A DNA stretch of 64,000 nt from Thetidibacter halocola (GCF_018224955.1 NZ_JAGTUU010000008.1:213330-277329), one strand, 5' to 3'. Shown: positions 1-12,354, counted from the first letter of the stretch. The notes: generated by a model from the letters alone, not told the origin. Made by a program: numbers and translations.

Positions 1-1098
1 GCCCGACACCAGCCCCCGCCGCCGCGCCGCCGTCAGCACGCCGTTCTCGATCAGGCTCATGTTCGGTGCGGCCGCATGGCCCAGCCGTTCCTCGGGTGCC
101 GCCAGCAGCCCCGAGGCCCGCCGTGCCACAGGCCCCTGCCGGCTGACATCCGCGCCCATCAGCAGGACGGAACTCGCCGGCGACAGCCGCTCGCCCGAGA
201 GCGCCGCCAGCAACTCGTCCTGCCCATTCCCCGCGACGCCCCCGATGCCCAGCACCTCGCCTGCCCGCACCTCGAAGCCGATCCCGCGCAGCGGCGTCCC
301 GAATGCCCCCGGCGCGGGCAGCGACAGCCCGTCGACCTTCAGCATCACCGCGCCCTTGGCATGGTCCCTGGCGCTGGGCGCCGCGAAACTTGAACCCACC
401 ATCATCTCGGCCAGTTGCCGCGCGGTGGTCTCGGCCGGGGTGCAGGTGGCCACCTTCTTGCCCAGCCGCAGGATCGTCGCCGTGTCGCACAGCGCGCGGA
501 TCTCTTCCAGCTTGTGGCTGATATACAGGATCGACACGCCCTCGCCCTTCAGCTTGCGCAGCGTCTCGAAAAGGATGCCCACCTCCTGTGGCGTCAGCAC
601 GCTGGTCGGCTCGTCCATGATCAGCAGGCGCGGGTCCTGCAACAGGCAGCGGATGATCTCGACCCGCTGACGTTCGCCCGCCGACAACGTCCCCACGGTG
701 CGTCCCGGGTCCAGTGGCAACCCGTAGGTCTCGGAGACCTCGCGGATCTGCCGGGCGAGATCACGCATCGGCGGCGGGGTCTCCATCCCCAGCGCAACGT
801 TCTCGGCCACGTCCAGCGCGTCGAACAGGCTGAAATGCTGGAACACCATCGCCACGCCCGCGCGCCGCGCCTCGGAGGGCCTGGCGGGCGCGAACCCTGA
901 CCCGTTCATCGTCATCGACCCGCGATCCGGTTGCACCAGCCCGTAGATCATCTTGACCAGCGTCGACTTGCCCGCGCCATTCTCGCCCAACAGCGCGTGA
1001 ATCTCGCCCCGACCGATGTCGAAGGACACGTCGTCGTTCGCCACGACACCGGGATAGGCCTTGGTCAGTCCCCGGATGCTGAGGAGTGTTTCGGCCAC
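1..1098 (-). CDS. ABC transporter ATP-binding protein, nucleoside/BMP type (3' end beyond window)
   Basis: The gene starts with GTG at 1098 and runs off the left edge, so its C-terminus is missing. The product is the cytoplasmic ATPase of an importer of the BmpA/YufO type, which carries two tandem nucleotide-binding domains; all of the first and the start of the second are present. Seen near the N-terminus: SIRGLTKAYPGVVAND, Walker A LGENGAGKST, Q-loop MVFQHFSLF, signature TLSAGERQRVEI and Walker B LLIMDEPTSVLTP. The second domain begins around residue 260 (VDGLSLPAPGA). It overlaps the end of xdhC by 34 nt, and a GGGGGA stretch lies about 9 nt before the GTG. Position directly behind xdhCBA suggests uptake of purines or nucleosides, but substrate is inferred from context only. 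Confidence 0.85.
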   Translation of the reverse strand, partial: MAETLLSIRGLTKAYPGVVANDDVSFDIGRGEIHALLGENGAGKSTLVKMIYGLVQPDRGSMTMNGSGFAPARPSEARRAGVAMVFQHFSLFDALDVAENVALGMETPPPMRDLARQIREVSETYGLPLDPGRTVGTLSAGERQRVEIIRCLLQDPRLLIMDEPTSVLTPQEVGILFETLRKLKGEGVSILYISHKLEEIRALCDTATILRLGKKVATCTPAETTARQLAEMMVGSSFAAPSARDHAKGAVMLKVDGLSLPAPGAFGTPLRGIGFEVRAGEVLGIGGVAGNGQDELLAALSGERLSPASSVLLMGADVSRQGPVARRASGLLAAPEERLGHAAAPNMSLIENGVLTAARRRGLVSG

Positions 1099-2009
1099 TC
1101 TCTTCTGTCCCCCGTTTTCCAAGCCAGTATCTGCGCCGCGACGCCGATGGCAATGGCGGCGGGCGCCTTGCCCAGCGATTTCTGCCCAATCGGACAGCAG
1201 ATGCGCCCGATTTCGGCATCCGCATGGCCCAAGTTGCGCAGCCGTGACCGGAATCGCGCCCATTTCGTTTCCGACCCGATCAGCCCGCAAAAGCCGAAAC
1301 CATGCCCTAGCGCCGCGTGGCACAGGGCCAAGTCCAGCTCGTGGCTGTAGGTCAGGACCAGGTGTGCGGCCTCCCGTGGCGCAAGGCGCATGACAAGCGC
1401 AGGCTCTGCCGCCGGCAGAACCGTCACCCGCCAAGGCACGCGATTGGGAAACCGCGCCAGCCCGGTATCGACCCAGGTGATCGCGCAATCGAGCGGCACC
1501 AGCACATCCATCAGCGCGCGCCCCACATGCCCCGCCCCCCAGATCCACAGCGGCCAGCGCGGCCTGCTCAGCGGTTCCACCATCCAGCCCTGCACCAGCT
1601 GCGGGGCCGGCGCCTCGCCCCGCGCCCGCGCCCGGTCCAGCAGGCGCTGCACCGCCAGCGGCCGCTCACCCGGCCCGCGCGCCACCACGGCGCCCGAGAG
1701 CCGCGCCAGCGCCCCGGCATCCCAGACCTCGGTCCACAGCGTCACCGCCCCGCCGCAGCACTGGCCCAGCTCCGGCCCCAGCGCATGGCGTGTCGCGCCG
1801 CGGCGCTCGAAGGCACGGGACGCCGCCTCGAACTCCAGCGCCCCGCCGCCGATTGTCCCAATTTGCCCGAAGCCGTCTTTCTCGGCCCATACCAGCATCG
1901 CCGCGCCCACCTCGCGCGGCGCGCTACCCCGGACCTCGGCCACGACGACCCGGGCAACCCGCCCGTGCAAGGCAACCGCCTCGCGCAGCGTATCGAGGTC
2001 GAAACTCAT
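1065..2009 (-). CDS. xdhC: Xanthine dehydrogenase accessory protein XdhC
   Basis: XdhC family chaperones bind molybdenum cofactor, promote its sulfuration and load it into the XdhB subunit; they are cytoplasmic and not part of the final enzyme. The 314-residue product shows the N-terminal region with EVRGSAPREVGAAMLV, the glycine-rich IGTIGGGALEFEA segment, the ELGQCCGGAVTLWTE motif with paired cysteines around residue 85, and a C-terminal Rossmann-like domain (IWGAGHVGRALMDVL, then VLTYSHELDLAL and GFCGLIGSETKWARF). The start ATG overlaps the stop of xdhB by four bases (ATGA), which indicates translational coupling in an xdhA-xdhB-xdhC operon. Length and order match the family norm. Confidence 0.93.
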   Translation of the reverse strand: MSFDLDTLREAVALHGRVARVVVAEVRGSAPREVGAAMLVWAEKDGFGQIGTIGGGALEFEAASRAFERRGATRHALGPELGQCCGGAVTLWTEVWDAGALARLSGAVVARGPGERPLAVQRLLDRARARGEAPAPQLVQGWMVEPLSRPRWPLWIWGAGHVGRALMDVLVPLDCAITWVDTGLARFPNRVPWRVTVLPAAEPALVMRLAPREAAHLVLTYSHELDLALCHAALGHGFGFCGLIGSETKWARFRSRLRNLGHADAEIGRICCPIGQKSLGKAPAAIAIGVAAQILAWKTGDRREWPKHSSASGD

Positions 2010-4345
2010 CCGCGCACGCGCCGCACCGCCGCCAGCACCCGTTCCGGCGTGGCGGGCGCGTCCAGCGCCGGGTAGGCCGACCCGCAGGACGCCACCGCGT
2101 CGGACAAGGCCATCAGCACCGAGATTCCGTGCATGAAGGGCGGCTCGCCAACCGCCTTCGACCGATAGATCGTCTCCTCGCGGTTTTCGCCCTCCCAGAG
2201 CGCGACATTGAACACCTCCGGCCGGTCGGAACAGGCCGGGATCTTGTAGGTCGATGGCGCATGCGTCCGCAGCAGCCCCTCGCCGTCCCAGACCAGCTCC
2301 TCGGTCGTCAGCCAACCGGCCCCCTGAACAAAGCCGCCCTCGATCTGGCCGATATCCAGCGACGGGTTCAGCGAGCGCCCGCAATCGTGCAGGATGTCGG
2401 TGCGCAGGATGCGGTATTCCCCGGTCAGCGTGTCGACCACGACCTCGGAACAACTCGCCCCGTAGGCAAAGTAGAAGAACGGCCGCCCCTCTCCCTTGAT
2501 CCGGTCCCACGAAACCTTGGGCGTCTTGTAGAAGCCCGTCGCCGACAGGCTCACCCGCCCCTCGTAGCAAAGCTTCGCGGCCTCCGCGAAAGACATCTCC
2601 GCCTCGCCCACGAAAACCCTGCCATCCGCGAAACGCACCGAACGCGCCTCGGCCTGGTGCAGCGCAGCCAGATGCTCCGCCATCCGGTCCCGGATCGTGT
2701 CGCAGGCGGCCATGACAGCCATCCCGTTCAGGTCAGACCCGCTGGAGGCCGCCGTGGCCGAAGTATTCGGCACCTTCCCCGTATCCGTCGCCGTGATCTT
2801 CACCGCCTCCAGCGGCAGGCCGAACCGGCTCGCCGCAACCTGCGCGACCTTCTGGAACAGGCCCTGTCCCATCTCCGTCCCGCCGTGGTTCATCTGGACG
2901 GACCCGTCCTGGTACACGTGCACCAAGGCCCCCGCCTGGTTCAGATGCGTCAGCGTAAAGGAAATCCCGAACTTCACCGACGTCAGCGCGATCCCTTTCT
3001 TCAGAACCGCGTTCGCGGCATTCCACGCCGCCACCGCCTTTCGCCGCGAAGCGTATTCGCAAGTCTCGGCCAGCGAGTCGGTCAGCGCATGCAGGATGAA
3101 ATCCTCGACCGGCTGGCCGTAAGGCGTGACCTGATCCTCCTTCATCTTGCCCGACAAACTCCGGGGGGGCGCCGAAGGCGCGGGGGCAGAGCCCCCCCGC
3201 GCCATCTCCGCATAGTAATTCGCCCGCCGCACCGCCAGCGGATCGCGGCCCAGGGCATGGGCCACGTGATCCATCACCCGCTCGATCCCCAGCATCCCCT
3301 GCGGCCCGCCGAAACCGCGAAAGGCCGTGGCGCTCTGCGTGTTGGTCTTGAGCCGGTGCGACTCGATCCGCACGTTGGGCAGGTGATAGGCGTTGTCCGC
3401 ATGCAGCATCGCGCGGTCCGCCACCGGCAGCGACAGGTCCTGCGCCCAGCCGCAGCGGGTCATCTGGACGAACTCGATCCCCGAAATCCGACCCTCGTCG
3501 TCGAAGCCCACGCGGTAATCGATGCGGAAATCGTGGCGCTTGCCGGTGATCATGAAATCGTCGTCGCGGTCGTAGCGCATCTTGACGGGCCGCCCGGTGG
3601 CCGCCGCCACCACCGCGCAGGCGATGGCCAGCGCGTTGCCCTGGCTTTCCTTGCCACCGAAACCGCCGCCCATCCGCCGCGTCTCGACCCGGACGCCATG
3701 CATCGGCAGGTGCAGCGCATGGGCGACCTTGTGCTGGATCTCGGTCGGGTGCTGGGTCGAGGCATGGATCACCATGTCCCCGTTCTCTTGCGGCAGGGCG
3801 AGGGCGGCCTGGCCCTCGAGGTAGAAATGCTCCTGCCCGCCCATCTCGATCGCGCCCTCGACCACATTCGGCGCGGCGTCGATCGCCTCTCCGGCGTCGC
3901 CGCGCGCCCAGATGCGCGGCCCATCCTCGAAGCGGCTCTCAGCGGCCAGCGCCTCGTCGACCGTCAGGATCGCGTCGCGCTTCTGGTAGTCGACCCTGGC
4001 CAGACGCGCCGCGCGCCGTGCTGCCAGGTGACTGTCGGCTGCGACAAGAAAGACCGGCTGTCCCAGGTAATTCACCGTGTGGCCTGACAGCATCGGTTCG
4101 TCATGCGCCGAAGGCGAGCAGTCGCAATCCGATGGCAGGTCCTTTGCCTCCCAGACGCCGACCACGCCGGGGGCGGCGCGCACCGCCTCCAGGTCGATCC
4201 CGGCGATCCGCCCGCAGGCGATCTGTGCGAGGCCGAAGGCCAGGTGCAGCGTGCCGCGCGGAGTGGGGATGTCATCGACATACCGCGCCGCACCTGTGAC
4301 ATGCAGGCGGGCGGCGTCATGTGGCAGGGATTTCGAGACGCTCAT
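2006..4345 (-). CDS. xdhB: Xanthine dehydrogenase, molybdopterin-binding subunit
   Basis: Large subunit of the cytoplasmic xanthine dehydrogenase, which oxidises hypoxanthine and xanthine to urate. The 779-residue product has the aldehyde oxidase/xanthine dehydrogenase a/b hammerhead at the N-terminus (VTGAARYVDDIPTPRG), the cofactor motif GGGFGGKESQGN near residue 225, RGFGGPQG near residue 345 and the C-terminal IGQIEGGFVQGAGW. It starts within the ATGA overlap with xdhA. Oddity: between NYYAEMARG and VTPYGQPVED there is an insertion of roughly 20 residues (GSAPAPSAPPRSLSGKMKED) that coincides with a GC-rich palindromic repeat also found in xdhA and at 33.3 kb. The reading frame stays open through it, so the enzyme may still work with a surface loop there. 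Confidence 0.93.
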   Translation of the reverse strand: MSVSKSLPHDAARLHVTGAARYVDDIPTPRGTLHLAFGLAQIACGRIAGIDLEAVRAAPGVVGVWEAKDLPSDCDCSPSAHDEPMLSGHTVNYLGQPVFLVAADSHLAARRAARLARVDYQKRDAILTVDEALAAESRFEDGPRIWARGDAGEAIDAAPNVVEGAIEMGGQEHFYLEGQAALALPQENGDMVIHASTQHPTEIQHKVAHALHLPMHGVRVETRRMGGGFGGKESQGNALAIACAVVAAATGRPVKMRYDRDDDFMITGKRHDFRIDYRVGFDDEGRISGIEFVQMTRCGWAQDLSLPVADRAMLHADNAYHLPNVRIESHRLKTNTQSATAFRGFGGPQGMLGIERVMDHVAHALGRDPLAVRRANYYAEMARGGSAPAPSAPPRSLSGKMKEDQVTPYGQPVEDFILHALTDSLAETCEYASRRKAVAAWNAANAVLKKGIALTSVKFGISFTLTHLNQAGALVHVYQDGSVQMNHGGTEMGQGLFQKVAQVAASRFGLPLEAVKITATDTGKVPNTSATAASSGSDLNGMAVMAACDTIRDRMAEHLAALHQAEARSVRFADGRVFVGEAEMSFAEAAKLCYEGRVSLSATGFYKTPKVSWDRIKGEGRPFFYFAYGASCSEVVVDTLTGEYRILRTDILHDCGRSLNPSLDIGQIEGGFVQGAGWLTTEELVWDGEGLLRTHAPSTYKIPACSDRPEVFNVALWEGENREETIYRSKAVGEPPFMHGISVLMALSDAVASCGSAYPALDAPATPERVLAAVRRVRG
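3141..3203. repeat. Palindromic repeat inserted in frame in xdhB
   Basis: Starts TTCATCTTGCCCGACAAACT on the plus strand, followed by a G7 run, a small GCGCC/GGCGC hairpin and GGGGGCAGAGCCCCCC. The same order (TTCATCTTGCCCGA, AAACTC, G-run, inner hairpin, GGGGGCAGA and C-run) occurs in xdhA at 5201-5269 in the opposite orientation relative to the gene, and a relative lies between genes at 33274-33326. It is read through as coding sequence. Confidence 0.8.
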
Positions 4346-5751
4346 GCCCGCACCTCCAGGACGTTGACCGGGGCGCCCAGATCCTCGAGCAGACAGCGCG
4401 TCAGCATGTTGCGCGCGGCTTCCAGCCGGTATTCCGCGCTGGCGCGCATGTCGGACAGCGGCGTGAAGTCTTCCTGCCAGGCGTCCCAAGCGGCGACGAG
4501 GGTTTCTTCGCTCCAGGGCTTGCCGGTGATCGCGGCCTCGACGGCACTGGCGCGTTTCGGGATGCCGGCCATGCCGCCGAAGGCGATGCGGGCCCGCGCC
4601 AGGCGACCATCCTCGACCGTGATGCTGAATGCGCCGCAGACCGCCGAGATGTCCTGGTCGAAGCGTTTCGACAGCTTGTAGACCCGCAGCCGGTCCGGCT
4701 GGGCGGGGATCGTCACCGCCTCGACGAATTCGCCGGGATGGCGGTCCTGCCTGCCATAGTCGAGGTAGAAATCCTCGATGGGCATCTCGCGCCGGGTGTC
4801 GCGGTAGCGCAAGTGCAGTGTCGCGCCCAGCGCGATCAGCGCGGGCGGGTTGTCGCCAATCGGCGAGCCATTGGCGATGTTGCCGCCGATGGTCGCCGCC
4901 GCCCGCACCTGGACAGAGCCGTAGCGCCGGATCATCTCGGCATAGCTCGGGTGCCTGTCGCGCAAGAGGTCGAGCACCCGGTCCATCGTCACGCCCGCGC
5001 CGATGCGCAGGCCCAGGTCGGTTTCCTCGAAGGTCTGCAGGTCGCGGCAGCGGTTCAGGAAGATCACCTCGGGCAGGTCGCGCAGCTGTTTCGTCACCCA
5101 CAGCCCCACGTCGGTCGCCCCTGCAACGAGCGTGGCGTTCGGGTGGCGGGCGTAGAGTTCGGCGAGCTCGTCGGCGGTCTCCGGGGCGTGATGGTCGTGA
5201 GGGGGGCTGTCTGCCCCCCGCTCGCCTGCGGCGAGCCCCCCCGAGAGTTTTTCGGGCAAGATGAAGGGGCGAGCGAGGTGTTCCGGCACCGGCTGTTTCG
5301 CCGCGGAACGGGCGGCGCGGATGATCGGCGCGTAACCCGTGCAGCGGCAGAGATTGCCCGCCAGCGCGTCGTCGTGGTGCTGATCGCCGTTCAGGTGCGC
5401 CACCGCCATCGACATGACGAAGCCCGGCGTGCAGAAGCCGCATTGCGAGCCGTGACAATCGATCATCGCCTGCTGGACGGGATGCAGCGTGCCGTCCGGG
5501 GCGGCGAGCCCCTCGACCGTGGTGACGGACTTGCCGTGCAGTTGCGGCAGGAAGAGGATGCAGGCGTTCAGCGCCCTGGCGCCTTCGGCGTCGCGCACCA
5601 TCACGGTGCAGGCGCCGCAATCGCCCTCGTTGCAGCCCTCCTTGGTGCCGGTGAGGCCGCGGTCCTCGCGTAGCCAGTCGAGCAGCGTGACCGTGGGCGA
5701 GACCCCGGCCAGGTGCACGCTCTCTCCGTTCAGAAGAAAGGTGATCTCCAT
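4342..5751 (-). CDS. xdhA: Xanthine dehydrogenase small subunit (2Fe-2S and FAD)
   Basis: Electron-transfer subunit of xanthine dehydrogenase, moving electrons from the Mo centre in XdhB through two 2Fe-2S clusters to FAD and NAD. The 469-residue protein shows the plant-type cluster CNEGDCGACTVM near residue 39-50, the second cluster CGFCTPGFV ... GNLCRCTGYAPI at 100-142, the FAD motif LVAGATDVGL near 209 and IGGNIANGSPIGDNPPALIALGA further on. The C-terminal CODH flavoprotein domain is complete. It is the first gene of the operon. Oddity: the linker between the Fe-S and FAD domains contains an extra stretch (FILPEKLSGGLAAGERGADS) encoded by the palindromic repeat. A disordered linker is a tolerant place for such an insertion. 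Confidence 0.94.
   Translation of the reverse strand: MEITFLLNGESVHLAGVSPTVTLLDWLREDRGLTGTKEGCNEGDCGACTVMVRDAEGARALNACILFLPQLHGKSVTTVEGLAAPDGTLHPVQQAMIDCHGSQCGFCTPGFVMSMAVAHLNGDQHHDDALAGNLCRCTGYAPIIRAARSAAKQPVPEHLARPFILPEKLSGGLAAGERGADSPPHDHHAPETADELAELYARHPNATLVAGATDVGLWVTKQLRDLPEVIFLNRCRDLQTFEETDLGLRIGAGVTMDRVLDLLRDRHPSYAEMIRRYGSVQVRAAATIGGNIANGSPIGDNPPALIALGATLHLRYRDTRREMPIEDFYLDYGRQDRHPGEFVEAVTIPAQPDRLRVYKLSKRFDQDISAVCGAFSITVEDGRLARARIAFGGMAGIPKRASAVEAAITGKPWSEETLVAAWDAWQEDFTPLSDMRASAEYRLEAARNMLTRCLLEDLGAPVNVLEVRA
5201..5269. repeat. Palindromic repeat inserted in frame in xdhA
   Basis: Reads on the minus strand (sense for xdhA) CTTCATCTTGCCCGAAAAAC then a G7 run, the hairpin CTCGCCGCAGGCGAG, and GGGGGGCAGACAGCCCCCC. 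It is the same element as at 3141-3203 but here in sense orientation, encoding part of the linker between the Fe-S and FAD domains. Confidence 0.8.
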
Positions 5752-5877
5752 GTGAAAACCTGCCGCCTTACTGCCTTGGCCCGTGCCCTTGGCCGGGTGC
5801 GCGTCCTCGATGCGGCGTAGAGCCCGCGCGGTTCCCTGTGTCTCAACGCTAGGCGCGGGGTTTCAGGATTGGCAAGA

Positions 5878-5905
5878 GAAAAAAGGCCCGGCCACCGGGG
5901 CGACG
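5878..5905 (-). terminator. Rho-independent terminator of the SRPBCC gene
   Basis: On the minus strand a GC-rich imperfect stem (GCCCCGG / CCGGGC) is followed directly by C and a run of six T. It lies just downstream of the stop at 5921. Confidence 0.6.
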
Positions 5906-5920
5906 GCCCGATCGACGGTT

Positions 5921-6418
5921 TCAGAGGCTGCGGGCCAGCGCCTCGAGCTGGTCGGTGGCGGTGCCCCAGCCCTCTTCGAAGCCCATCGTTTCGTGCCGGA
6001 TCCGCGTCTCGCGGTCGTGGTGCAGGACCAAAGCGCGGTAGCGTGTGCCGCCGTCGGGGTCAGGTGCAAACGTCACGATGCCGGTCATGAAAGGCGTGGC
6101 GTTCGGCCGCCAGCCCTCGCGCAGTGCGTCGGTAAACACCAGCCGGCGGCCCGGATCGATGTCCAGGAAACAACCCTTCGAGTCCATCTGGCAGACGTCG
6201 TTGGCCGGCGCCTCGCCGTTCGGACCCTCCATGCGGGTGTTGAACCGGCCGCCCGGTCGCGGATCGATCTCGGCATGGGTGACTTTCCAGGGTAGCGGGC
6301 AGAACCATCGTTTCAGCAACTCCGGCTCTGTCCAGCAGCGCCAGAGCGCGGCGGCGCTGGCTGTCATGACACGGTCGAGATTGAGGTCGAGGTCGGAATC
6401 CGGTTCGGGGGCGCGCAT
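5921..6418 (-). CDS. SRPBCC (AHSA1/START-like) domain protein
   Basis: Cytoplasmic protein of 165 residues with the fold of the Aha1 C-terminal/START-like family, which binds hydrophobic ligands. Features seen: RVMTASAAALWRCWTEPELLKRWFCP, the IDPRPGGRFNTRMEGPNGE hairpin, LVFTDALREGW and the C-terminal helix MGFEEGWGTATDQLEALARSL. These cover the family from end to end. It stands alone, with no operon partner, and a terminator-like hairpin follows it. A long plus-strand gap with a large palindrome lies upstream. Ligand and role are unknown. Confidence 0.85.
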   Translation of the reverse strand: MRAPEPDSDLDLNLDRVMTASAAALWRCWTEPELLKRWFCPLPWKVTHAEIDPRPGGRFNTRMEGPNGEAPANDVCQMDSKGCFLDIDPGRRLVFTDALREGWRPNATPFMTGIVTFAPDPDGGTRYRALVLHHDRETRIRHETMGFEEGWGTATDQLEALARSL

Positions 6419-6851
6419 GCTGGCTGTCCTATCCAGGCGATACCGACAGGACAGGCCGCGCCGCGTCAGAAGTCAAAGGATTCGGTGGCGAGAGACGGCC
6501 TGGAGAAAGGTCAGCAAGAGTGACTCAATGTTTCGCACGCGAAACATTGAGTCAGAGTTTTTGAAATTATAATCAATGGTTTGTTAACAGATACGACCGG
6601 CGCGTTGCACTGCCGGTCGCTCGTCCAGACCTCAGAAGGCGGGAAACCGTCGTCGAGCGTGCAGCTTTTCACCGCCAGCAGCGGTTGGTCGCCGTCGCAG
6701 TCGAGAACCAAGACATGGGCAAGGGCGACCAGGACTGCCCGCGTTTCCTTTTGTCCGGTATTGCGTAGCAAGGTCTGGCTCTTTCAATCGAACAGCCAAA
6801 CCCCCAAGGAAAGGGGTTTCCGCCCGCCGGGCCACAGCCTATCGTTTGCGG
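6419..6851. other. Intergenic region with a perfect palindrome, no convincing gene
   Basis: Divergent region between the SRPBCC gene (minus) and dnaE (plus). Short open frames on both strands lack recognisable motifs and plausible ribosome sites. The stretch 6550-6600 is AT-rich (TTTTTGAAATTATAATCAA, then TTTGTTAAC), unlike its surroundings, and may hold the dnaE promoter or be the scar of a lost gene. The 34-bp palindrome is listed separately. Confidence 0.5.
6521..6554. repeat. Perfect 16-bp inverted repeat
   Basis: Arms TGACTCAATGTTTCGC (6521-6536) and its exact reverse complement (6539-6554) with a two-base centre. On the plus strand a T5 run follows after AGAG, so it could act as a terminator in that direction, yet no plus-strand gene ends here. 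A dimeric regulator operator is the alternative. Confidence 0.75.
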
Positions 6852-10355
<3,504 letters not shown>

Positions 10356-10452
10356 GCTACCCTCGCGGCAATCCGCCTGCAAGGCTTTGGGCAGTGGACG
10401 GGTCGCCCGGCTTCGCGCTACACCGGCGGTGGACCCCAAGAACGGAGCCCGG

Positions 10453-11337
10453 ATGCGCCACCCCCTGACCCTTGCCGCCTGCGCCCTGACGCTGGCCGCC
10501 TGCGCCGCGACACCCGAACTGCCGCGCCTGGCCGATGTGCCGGTCACGGCAGAGGCCGGCCAGGCCGCCGCGCTGGAGGGGGTCGAGGCCACGGCGCCCG
10601 CCGCCTCGACCAACCGGCCCCGGCGCGGTTTGCTGGGCTTCCTGGGAAGGCAGGCGGAGGCGGCCAAGGCGGACGAGACGGCGGAGGCGGCGCCCGCAGA
10701 GCCCTCCGAACCGCCGGTCGAACTTGCCGCCATGCCGCCCGAGACCGCCAGCGATGCCGCCCCCCGTCGCGGTCTTGCGGCACTGTTCGGCGGCGGGCGC
10801 CGCGACAGCAGCGCTGCGGATGGCCTCAGCCCCGACGCCCCGGATTACCGCCAGTCCGGGCCGGGTCAGCAACTGCCCTTCGGCGAAATCGCGCGGGTCT
10901 GCGGCGTCTCGGCGGCCTCGCTGGGCCGCAAGGTGGACAGCTATCCCAAGAACGGTCGGGGCTATACGCTGCATGACAGCGCGCCGGGCACCACGGCGCT
11001 GCACAATTTCTACATCGGCGGCTTCGACGACGGCTGTGCACGGCAGTTCTCGGCCGCGCTGGTGATGTTCGGCGACGCCGAAACCTATGAACAGATCCGG
11101 TTTGGCCCCAGCGGGAGCAACCTGCCGGTGTCGGAAACCGACGCGGCCTATGACGCGCTGAAATCGCGCGTCTGCGGCGTCGGCAAGGGCAAGCCCTGCG
11201 GCAACAAGGTGTCGCGCCTGGCCCGCAACACCGTCTTCGTCAGCATCTACGAACGCTTTGACAGCAATCCGCGCTGGAAGACCTTGCTGCTGCACGATGG
11301 CGAGGTGGTGGCGCTGGACGTCAAGACCAGCAACTGA
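10453..11337 (+). CDS. Lipoprotein, function unknown
   Basis: The 294-residue product begins MRHPLTLAACALTLAACAATP; a lipobox LAAC ends at Cys17, so the mature protein should be anchored by lipid in the envelope. A proline/alanine-rich, low-complexity stretch (residues 20-135, with the repeated motif RRGLLGFLG / RRGLAALFGG) links it to a compact C-terminal domain containing FGEIARVCGVS, GYTLHDSAPGTTALHNFYIGGFDDGCARQF and a late CGVGKGKPCGNKV cysteine pair. This domain is common in the family Rhodobacteraceae but I know no assigned function. Start chosen at the ATG giving a clean signal peptide, preceded by GGAGCCCGG. It follows dnaE by about 100 bases. Confidence 0.8.
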   Translation: MRHPLTLAACALTLAACAATPELPRLADVPVTAEAGQAAALEGVEATAPAASTNRPRRGLLGFLGRQAEAAKADETAEAAPAEPSEPPVELAAMPPETASDAAPRRGLAALFGGGRRDSSAADGLSPDAPDYRQSGPGQQLPFGEIARVCGVSAASLGRKVDSYPKNGRGYTLHDSAPGTTALHNFYIGGFDDGCARQFSAALVMFGDAETYEQIRFGPSGSNLPVSETDAAYDALKSRVCGVGKGKPCGNKVSRLARNTVFVSIYERFDSNPRWKTLLLHDGEVVALDVKTSN

Positions 11338-11356
11338 CGCCTGTCCGCGACGGCAA

Positions 11357-12118
11357 TCAGGGGCGCGGGGCGCAGGCATAGGCGGCGCCGTCTGGCAACA
11401 CGCAGAGACCGTCGAAGAAACCGGGATCGAGGCTGTCATAGCGCGGCAGACGATGCTCGCGATCCTGCTTGTCGAGGTAGTCCATGCAGGCCGCGACGTA
11501 ATAGGCCTCGCGCCGCTCCTCGCCCGCATACCAGGCGTCGAAGGCCGCCGCCGCCGCCTGTGCGATCCCCTGCCCGTCATCGCGGGCGGAGTCATAGGCC
11601 AGCGCGATGTCGGCCTGCATGGGCCAGGCGGCCAGCGCCTGCCACATCGCCGCCTCGCCCTGCTGCCGCAGCGCGTCGGCGATGACGAGGGCACTCACGG
11701 AGGCGTCGGCCTCCATCGCAAAGACGGCCTGGGCGTGGTCCTGCATCGCAAGCTCCGGCGCGGGGCAGCTGCCGCTGGCGAATTGCTGCGCGTGGCGCAA
11801 CTCGTGAAAGAACACCGCCTGCATCAGCCCCTCGGGCAGGTCCGCCGACAGGACAAGGCGGCGCGTCGCCGGTTCGAAATAGCCCTGCGCACCCAGCGGC
11901 GGCTGGGCAAGGCAGAGGTGGCCGACACTGGCCGCCAGCGCCTCGCGCAGGGCGGGAAAAAGCGCATCGGTCGCGTCGAGCGCGCGGGCCACCGGGGCAA
12001 GGCGCGGATCCCTTGCGACCGTGTCGACGCAATCCATCGGCTGGGCCAGGACGGCCAGCGGCATCAGCCACGCCAGCAGCAGCGCCGCCCATCGTCCCTG
12101 GTGTCTCTTGCCCGGCAT
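11357..12118 (-). CDS. DUF6782-type putative metallopeptidase, exported
   Basis: The 253-residue product has a signal peptide (GRWAALLLAWLMPLAVLAQP) and a zincin-like motif HELRHAQQF near residue 122, in which HExxH is replaced by HELRH, still placing H, E and H in register. Further on come EADASVSALVIADALR and EERREAYYVAACMDYLDKQD. This pattern fits the DUF6782 family of predicted metallopeptidases; the activity is not established. It converges with the lipoprotein gene, with 19 bases between stops. Six or more cysteines suggest a periplasmic, possibly disulfide-bonded protein. Confidence 0.75.
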   Translation of the reverse strand: MPGKRHQGRWAALLLAWLMPLAVLAQPMDCVDTVARDPRLAPVARALDATDALFPALREALAASVGHLCLAQPPLGAQGYFEPATRRLVLSADLPEGLMQAVFFHELRHAQQFASGSCPAPELAMQDHAQAVFAMEADASVSALVIADALRQQGEAAMWQALAAWPMQADIALAYDSARDDGQGIAQAAAAAFDAWYAGEERREAYYVAACMDYLDKQDREHRLPRYDSLDPGFFDGLCVLPDGAAYACAPRP

Positions 12119-12354
12119 CTGCCCCTGCCCTTGCGGTTTCGCCGCAGCCTAGTCGCACGCGGTTGGGTTGAAAAGCCGCCCTGCGGGCCACGGAAGTTCC
12201 ACTTGCGTTTGATTGGCGCATCTGGCATACAGTGCGCGCTGAGACCTTCTATTCGACTCTGTCTTCCTTCACCGGTACGCAGTCACTCGATACAGACGCG
12301 ACTTTGCCGGGCTGCTGCATTCTGCGAGCGGCGACACAAGTAAGGAAAAGACAG

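Noticed and set aside
1790..4087. Long plus-strand open frame of 765 codons antisense to xdhB and xdhC
   Set aside because: It is rich in Arg, Pro and His with no motifs and mirrors the high-GC third positions of the xdh genes, which have clear catalytic motifs.
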